NCBI RefSeq assembly: GCF_000308535.1
Contig: NZ_BAFW01000257.1
Location: 1 to 56,788, forward strand
Reading direction: 5' to 3'
Origin: Nocardia cerradoensis NBRC 101014
Lineage (GTDB): Bacteria > Actinomycetota > Actinomycetes > Mycobacteriales > Mycobacteriaceae
DNA: 56,788 nt
Position numbers and translations under genes: made by a program. The notes under the pieces are model-generated. The model ran no database searches. It saw nothing but the letters and a program-made list of their open reading frames with translations, and was not told the DNA's origin. How positions within the stretch are numbered: the first letter of the stretch is position 1; every line of letters starts with the position of its first letter. Shown here piece after piece: positions 52,084-56,788 of the stretch.

Positions 52084-53579
52084 GGCAGTCCTTGTGAGGA
52101 GGTGTCAGGGTATCTACTGCTGTCGGCTTCGTGCGTACCGCCGGCCCCCGGTAGTGAATCGCCGGCCCCCGGCAATGGTAGGTCGAGCGAGGGGACGGAC
52201 GGGCGTGTTGTGGGGCGCGTGGTGCGGGTCGGCCGCTCCCGGGTGGTGGTCGTCGGCGGGGCGGTGGTGGTGGTCGTGGTCGGCGGCGGTGTGGTCGTCG
52301 TGGGCTCGGGAGTCGTCGTCACCACCGGCGGCGGGGCCGGTTGGACGGTGGTCGTCGGCTCCTCGGTCGGGGTCCACACCGTGGTCGGCGGCGGAGGCGC
52401 GACCACGGACGTGGTCGACTTCACCGGTGCTACCTTCGAATCCGGGGCCTTACCGCTGAGCAGCACCCAGGCGGCCAGGCCGCCGAGGAGAACCGCGCCC
52501 GCGCCGAGTCCGGCCATCACCTTCTGACCGGTGGTGAACCCCTGCTTCTCGGCGTCGCCGGCGGGGCCGGGGCCGGGCATCATGGCCGTCGAACCAGCCG
52601 CCGCGCCCACCCGGGCCGGTTCGGCGGCCGAATAGCGGGCGGTCGCGCCGTCGTAGTCACCGCGCGGGATGACCGCGGTCGGGCCGGGCGGGAGGACGCG
52701 AGTGGCGCCGGTCTGCGGGACCGCGCCTCCGCGCGGCGGCGGTGGGCGGCGGCCGGCCCGGACCGCGGCCACGGCATCGGCGAATTCGCCGCCGCTGTGG
52801 TAGCGCCGCGTCGGATCCTTGGTCATCGTGATGTCGATCAGCTCGCGCACGTTCGGCGGCAGATCGGCCGGCATCGGCGGCGGCGCCTCGCGCACATGCT
52901 TCATCGCCACCGTCAGCGCACCGTCGCCGGTGAACGGCCGATGGCCCGACAGCGCCTCGTAGCCCACGACGCCGAGTGAGTACACGTCACTGGCCGAGGT
53001 GGCATCCTCGCCGGTGGCCTGCTCGGGAGCGATGTACTGGGCGGTGCCCATCACCATGCCGGTCTTGGTCACCGGGGAGGCGTCGACCGCCTTCGCGATG
53101 CCGAAGTCGGTGATCTTCACCTGTCCGGTGGGGGTGACCAGGATATTGCCGGGCTTCACGTCGCGGTGGACCACGCCCGCGGCATGGGCGACCTCGAGGG
53201 CGCGGCTGGTCTGCTCCAGCATGTCCAGACCCTGGCCGACCGAGAGCCGGCCGAGCCGGTTCAGCACCGCGTTGAGTGGTTCGCCCTGCACGAGCTCCAT
53301 CACCAGATAGGCGGTTTCACCGCCCTGCGGGTCGTAGGTCTCGCCGTAGTCGTAGACCCCCGCGATGCCGGGGTGGTTGAGCTGCGCGGTGGTCTTGGCC
53401 TCGGTCTTGAACCGATGCCGGAACGTGGGATCCGCGGAGAATTCGGCCTTGAGGACCTTCACCGCGACCCGGCGGTCCAGGCGGGTGTCCAACGCCTCCC
53501 ACACCTGGCCCATACCGCCCGTGGCGATCAGACGTTGCAGCCGATACCGATCGGCGATCAGGGCACCGTTGTTCAGCAT
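52080..53579 (-). CDS. pknA: Serine/threonine protein kinase PknA
   Basis: A 499-aa transmembrane kinase with ATGGMGQV, VAVKVL, HRDVKPGNIL, DFGIAK and activation loop VTKTGMVMGTAQYIAPEQ. After the kinase domain come a Pro-rich linker, one helix (MAGLGAGAVLLGGLAAWVLL) and an extracellular tail that is almost only Thr and Pro (about residues 400-470), ending in a Ser/Gly-rich segment. No PASTA repeat is present. It acts with PknB on growth and division proteins. The gene lies 82 bp after pbpA. Confidence 0.96.
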   Translation of the reverse strand: MLNNGALIADRYRLQRLIATGGMGQVWEALDTRLDRRVAVKVLKAEFSADPTFRHRFKTEAKTTAQLNHPGIAGVYDYGETYDPQGGETAYLVMELVQGEPLNAVLNRLGRLSVGQGLDMLEQTSRALEVAHAAGVVHRDVKPGNILVTPTGQVKITDFGIAKAVDASPVTKTGMVMGTAQYIAPEQATGEDATSASDVYSLGVVGYEALSGHRPFTGDGALTVAMKHVREAPPPMPADLPPNVRELIDITMTKDPTRRYHSGGEFADAVAAVRAGRRPPPPRGGAVPQTGATRVLPPGPTAVIPRGDYDGATARYSAAEPARVGAAAGSTAMMPGPGPAGDAEKQGFTTGQKVMAGLGAGAVLLGGLAAWVLLSGKAPDSKVAPVKSTTSVVAPPPPTTVWTPTEEPTTTVQPAPPPVVTTTPEPTTTTPPPTTTTTTAPPTTTTRERPTRTTRPTTRPSVPSLDLPLPGAGDSLPGAGGTHEADSSRYPDTSSQGLP

Positions 53580-53661
53580 GGCCGCCCCCGACGGTAGGTT
53601 CGCCGATCACGACGTTGTTGCATATCCACCTGGGGTCCTGGTCCTCGCTTACTCATCGTCC

Positions 53662-55128
53662 TCAACCCCCCTGCAATCCGGCGTCCAGCACGGCCCGGGC
53701 CACCGGCGCCGCCACCGATCCACCGGTCGCCGCCAGCGCGCGGTCGCCGCCGTTCTCCACGATGACCGCGATCGCGATCTTCGGATTCTGCGCCGGCGCG
53801 AACGCGATGTACCAGGCGTGCGGCGGGGTGTTACGCGGGTCGCTGCCGTGTTCGGCGGTGCCGGTCTTGGAAGCGATCTGGTACGGCCGCGGCTGGGTAC
53901 CCCCGGCCGTGGCCTTCTCCGAATCGATCATCAGCCCGGTCAGCTGGCTGGCCACCGGGGCGCTGATCGCCTGCCCGACCGACACCGGTTTGGTGGTGGA
54001 CAGATCGCGCAGGTCGGGACCCTGGGTCCGGTCGACCAGATGCGGCTCCATCCGCACACCGCCATTGGCTACGGTAGCCGCGATCACGGCATCGTCGAGG
54101 GGGGTGAGAGCTACGTCTCGCTGGCCGATGCTGGTCTGGGCCAGCGCCGCGTTGTCCGGAATCGGGCCGACCGTGCTGTCGGCCACCGGGATCGGGATGC
54201 CCGAATGCGGGCCGATGCCGAAGGCCGTGGCCTCGTCCTTGAGTTTGGCCGCGCCCACCTTCATGCCGATCTCGGCGAAGGCGGTGTTGCACGAGAGCCG
54301 GAACGCGTCGTGCATCGTCGCGGTCGCACCGCCGCCGCACGGAGTGCCGTTGTAGTTCTCCAGCGTGGTGTTCGTGCCGGGCAGGGTGATGTTCGGCGCC
54401 GCGGTGAAGGCGTCTTCCGGCTTGATCCCCATCGACAGCGCGGCCGCCGCGACGACGACCTTGAATGTCGAACCGGGCGGATACGTCTGCGACACCGCAC
54501 GATTCAACATCGGCTGACTCGGGTCCGCGCTCAGCGATTCCCAGGCCTGGGTGGCGCGCGCGCCGTCGTGCGTGGACAGCTGGTTGGGGTCGTAACTCGG
54601 TGTCGACACCATGGTCAGGATGCGGCCGGTACTCGGTTCGATCGCCACCACCGAACCGGTGTAACCCTTGCTGGTGAGCTGGTCGTAGGCGACCTTCTGC
54701 ATCATCGGATTGATGGTGGTCACCACGTTGCCGCCGCGCGGATCGCGGCCGGAGATCATGTCGATCAGGCGCCGCCCGAACAGGGCGCTGTCGGAGCCGT
54801 TGAGCACCGAATCCTCGGAACGCTCCAATCCCGTGCTGCCGTACTGCATCGAATAGAAGCCGGTCACCGGGGCGTAGGCGGAGGGATCGGTGGGATAGGT
54901 GCGCAGGTACTTGTAGCGGTCGTCGGTGGCCACCGAACTGGCGAGCACCGTGCCGCCGGCCGAGATCTGACCGCGCTGGCGGCTGTATTCGTCGAGCAGC
55001 ACCCGGGAGTTGCGGGGATCGTTGCGCAGGCTGTCGGCCTTGATGACCTGGACGTAGGTCGCGTTCACCAGCAGCGCGACGATCATCACCATGACCGCCA
55101 TCGCGACCCGGCGGAGCGGGGTGTTCAT
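53662..55128 (-). CDS. pbpA: Penicillin-binding protein PbpA (class B transpeptidase)
   Basis: A 488-aa bitopic transpeptidase with an N-terminal anchor (VAMAVMVMIVALLVNATYVQV) and a periplasmic catalytic domain. Active-site motifs are PPGSTFK (SxxK), LSCNTAF (SxN) and SKTGTAEHG (KTG). It cross-links peptidoglycan with RodA during growth or division. The ATG at 55128 overlaps the rodA stop. It matches Rv0016c in position and length. Confidence 0.96.
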   Translation of the reverse strand: MNTPLRRVAMAVMVMIVALLVNATYVQVIKADSLRNDPRNSRVLLDEYSRQRGQISAGGTVLASSVATDDRYKYLRTYPTDPSAYAPVTGFYSMQYGSTGLERSEDSVLNGSDSALFGRRLIDMISGRDPRGGNVVTTINPMMQKVAYDQLTSKGYTGSVVAIEPSTGRILTMVSTPSYDPNQLSTHDGARATQAWESLSADPSQPMLNRAVSQTYPPGSTFKVVVAAAALSMGIKPEDAFTAAPNITLPGTNTTLENYNGTPCGGGATATMHDAFRLSCNTAFAEIGMKVGAAKLKDEATAFGIGPHSGIPIPVADSTVGPIPDNAALAQTSIGQRDVALTPLDDAVIAATVANGGVRMEPHLVDRTQGPDLRDLSTTKPVSVGQAISAPVASQLTGLMIDSEKATAGGTQPRPYQIASKTGTAEHGSDPRNTPPHAWYIAFAPAQNPKIAIAVIVENGGDRALAATGGSVAAPVARAVLDAGLQGG

Positions 55129-56609
55129 GCCGGCTCTCCCTTCTCGGGTCGGGGCGTCTCGGCGCGGATCATCTCGGTCTGTGCTTCGGCGATCGGTGCG
55201 GCTTCCCGGCGGCGAGCCGGCGCCGGCGCCCGAGCGGCGTCGGAGATCTTCACCAGCAACGCCAGCAGGGCGTAGTTCGCGAGCAGCGAGGAGCCGCCGT
55301 AGGACACGAAGGGGGTGGTGAGCCCGGTCAGGGGAATCAGTTTGGTGACGCCACCCACCACCACGAATACCTGAATGGCGATGGTGAACGCCAATCCGGC
55401 GGCGAGCAGCTTGCCGAAACTGTCGCGGACCGCCAGGGCCGTGCGCAGGCCGCGTACCACGAAAACGGCGAACAGCATCAGGACCACGGTGAGCCCGATC
55501 AGGCCCAGTTCCTCACCGATGGTGGCGATGATGAAGTCGGTCTTGGCGAACGGCACCTGCGAGGGCCGGCCGCTGCCGAGTCCGGTCCCGGCCAGGCCGC
55601 CGGTCGCGAGCCCGAACAGTGATTGCGAGATCTGGTAGCCGGTGCTGTTGTAGTCGTCGAACGGGTGCAACCACGTCGACACCCGCACCCGCACGTGGCC
55701 GAAGGCGTTGTAGGCGAGGAAGAATCCGAGCGCCAGCAGTCCGGCGCCGACGATCAGCCAGCCCACCCGCTCGGTCGCGATGTAGAGCATCGCCAGCACG
55801 GTGGCGAAGATCAGCAGCGAGGTGCCGAGGTCCTTTTCGAAGAACAACACGACCAGGCAGGCCGCCCACACCAGCAGAATCGGGCCGAGGTCGCGCGGGC
55901 GCGGCAACTCCATCCCCAGCACGTGGCGCCCGGCCGCGGTGAACAGATCCCGCTTGGCGACCAGTACCGACGCGAAGAAGATGATCAGCAGGATCTTCGC
56001 GAATTCACCCGGCTGCACACTGAAACCGGGCAACCGGATCCAGATCTTGGCGCCGTTGGTTTCGGAGAACCTCCCGGGCAGCAGCGCGGGGATCATCAGC
56101 GCCACCAGGCCGAGCAGCCCGAGCGTATAGCCGTAGCGGGCCAGGGTGCGGTAGTCGCGCAGCAGCACCAGCACCGCGATGAACAGGGTGATCCCCAGCG
56201 CTGTCCACAGCACCTGTTGATTGGCGTCGGGGGAGGGGATCGACCACGAGTTGTGGATCGCGGTCTGCTCGTCGGCGAGATCCAGGCGATGGATCAGCAC
56301 CAGCCCGAGTCCGTTGAGCAGCGCGGCGATCGGTAACAGCAGCGGATCGGCGAACGGGGCGAAGCGCCGCACCGCGAGATGGGCGACACCGAACAGCGCC
56401 AGATAGGCGAAACCCAATTTGGCCAGATCCCAGGTGATTTCCTGATCCTGACTGGCCTCCACCAGCACCAGCGCAACCGTGGTGATGACCACCGCGAAAC
56501 CCAGCAGCAACAGTTCGACGTTGCGGCGGGTCGACGGTGGCGGCGCGGGAGCGAACCCGCCCGGTGGACTGGGGAACGCTCCAGCGGACGGCGGTGCCGG
56601 TGCGGACAT
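55125..56609 (-). CDS. rodA: SEDS peptidoglycan glycosyltransferase RodA/FtsW
   Basis: A 494-aa polytopic SEDS polymerase that makes glycan strands from lipid II. Several hydrophobic helices are visible; the family block includes NGAKIWIRLPGFSVQPGEFAKI, quoted as WIRLPGFSVQPGEFAKI, then FFEKDLGTSLL with the catalytic-region Asp, and the C-terminal LIPLTGLTTPFVSYGGSSLL. A basic cytoplasmic tail ends it. ATG at 56609 overlaps the pstP stop (TGATG). It is paired with PbpA in the kinase operon. Confidence 0.96.
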   Translation of the reverse strand: MSAPAPPSAGAFPSPPGGFAPAPPPSTRRNVELLLLGFAVVITTVALVLVEASQDQEITWDLAKLGFAYLALFGVAHLAVRRFAPFADPLLLPIAALLNGLGLVLIHRLDLADEQTAIHNSWSIPSPDANQQVLWTALGITLFIAVLVLLRDYRTLARYGYTLGLLGLVALMIPALLPGRFSETNGAKIWIRLPGFSVQPGEFAKILLIIFFASVLVAKRDLFTAAGRHVLGMELPRPRDLGPILLVWAACLVVLFFEKDLGTSLLIFATVLAMLYIATERVGWLIVGAGLLALGFFLAYNAFGHVRVRVSTWLHPFDDYNSTGYQISQSLFGLATGGLAGTGLGSGRPSQVPFAKTDFIIATIGEELGLIGLTVVLMLFAVFVVRGLRTALAVRDSFGKLLAAGLAFTIAIQVFVVVGGVTKLIPLTGLTTPFVSYGGSSLLANYALLALLVKISDAARAPAPARRREAAPIAEAQTEMIRAETPRPEKGEPA

Positions 56610-56788
56610 CAGTCCGCCTTCCTGCAGTTCTCCCCCGGAGTCTGAGGGGCCGGCGCCGCGGTGGTGGGTGCCGGCTGCTCGGAATGGGCGGGGGCATTGG
56701 TCGGGTTCGGCGCGGACGTACCCGGGGTGTTGGGCGCGGGGGACGGTGCCGGCGTGGCGGGAGCCGGGCTGCCCGGAGCCGCGGTGCT
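56609..56788 (-). CDS. pstP: Ser/Thr phosphatase PstP, C-terminal extracellular tail only (truncated by window edge)
   Basis: Sixty codons of the 3' end are inside the window, reading a Pro/Ala/Thr-rich stretch (PAPATPAPSPAPNTPG) and ending PGENCRKAD, like the extracytoplasmic tail of PstP (Rv0018c). The PP2C catalytic domain and membrane helix lie beyond 56788. Assignment rests on this tail and on the conserved place before rodA. Its stop overlaps the rodA start by one base. Confidence 0.8.
   Translation of the reverse strand, partial: STAAPGSPAPATPAPSPAPNTPGTSAPNPTNAPAHSEQPAPTTAAPAPQTPGENCRKAD

Noticed and set aside
53365..55275. A 636-codon plus-strand frame over pbpA
   Set aside because: PbpA on the minus strand has complete SxxK, SxN and KTG motifs; the plus-strand frame is composition-driven.

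Overview
The window is 56.8 kb of high-GC actinobacterial chromosome centred on the replication origin. Gene order follows the Mycobacterium tuberculosis origin region (Rv3910 to Rv0018c) almost gene for gene. Together with the mycobacterial protein architectures (MurJ fused to a pseudokinase, inactive CwlM, CrgA, PknA/PknB/PstP, DLW-39 peptide) this points to Mycobacteriales, most likely Nocardia or a close relative. The genus is an inference from order and composition; no 16S gene is present.

Left arm (1-15646): the 3' part of murJ, sigM with a probable anti-sigma gene, trxB-trxA behind a SigR/SigH-type promoter, and cwlM. A strong bidirectional terminator follows, then the leftward block GNAT-parB-parA-rsmG-khpB-yidC-yidD-rnpA-rpmH. 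Three of five recognisable parS sites lie here, two of them inside the start regions of parA and rsmG.

Origin and core replication block (15647-28446): dnaA, an 830-bp oriC, dnaN, recF, a DciA-like DUF721 gene, gyrB, gyrA and a DUF3566 membrane protein. oriC shows paired DnaA boxes, a short spacer, DnaA-trio repeats and a pyrimidine-rich unwinding tract. It also carries nine CTCGAG palindromes, three of them fused at fixed spacing to a DnaA-box core. DnaA has an unusually long domain II made of Leu-Arg-Arg-Asp type repeats.

tRNA node (28595-29119): tRNA-Ile(GAU) and two identical tRNA-Ala(UGC) genes flanking a 35-aa DLW-39 gene.

Accessory segment (about 29138-45731), absent from this place in M. 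tuberculosis: a TetR regulator divergent from a tightly packed oxidative cluster (Tat-exported multicopper oxidase, MpaB/Lcp-type haem oxygenase, CrtC/AttH lipocalin-fold protein, FAD monooxygenase, PHA-synthase-like alpha/beta hydrolase), a convergent MalT-like LuxR regulator, an AI-2E-family permease, two small proteins, an Rv1264-like adenylate cyclase, a gene-poor gap with a parS site, and a DrrAB-type ABC exporter.

Right arm (45777-56788): core synteny resumes with ppiA, rhomboid protease, PH-domain protein, crgA, trpG/pabA, a split RibD-like reductase/deaminase pair preceded by a 13-codon leader ORF, and the leftward envelope-growth operon pstP(partial)-rodA-pbpA-pknA-pknB. MurJ, CwlM, CrgA, RodA, PbpA and the Ser/Thr kinases are expected to act together in PknB-controlled peptidoglycan synthesis.
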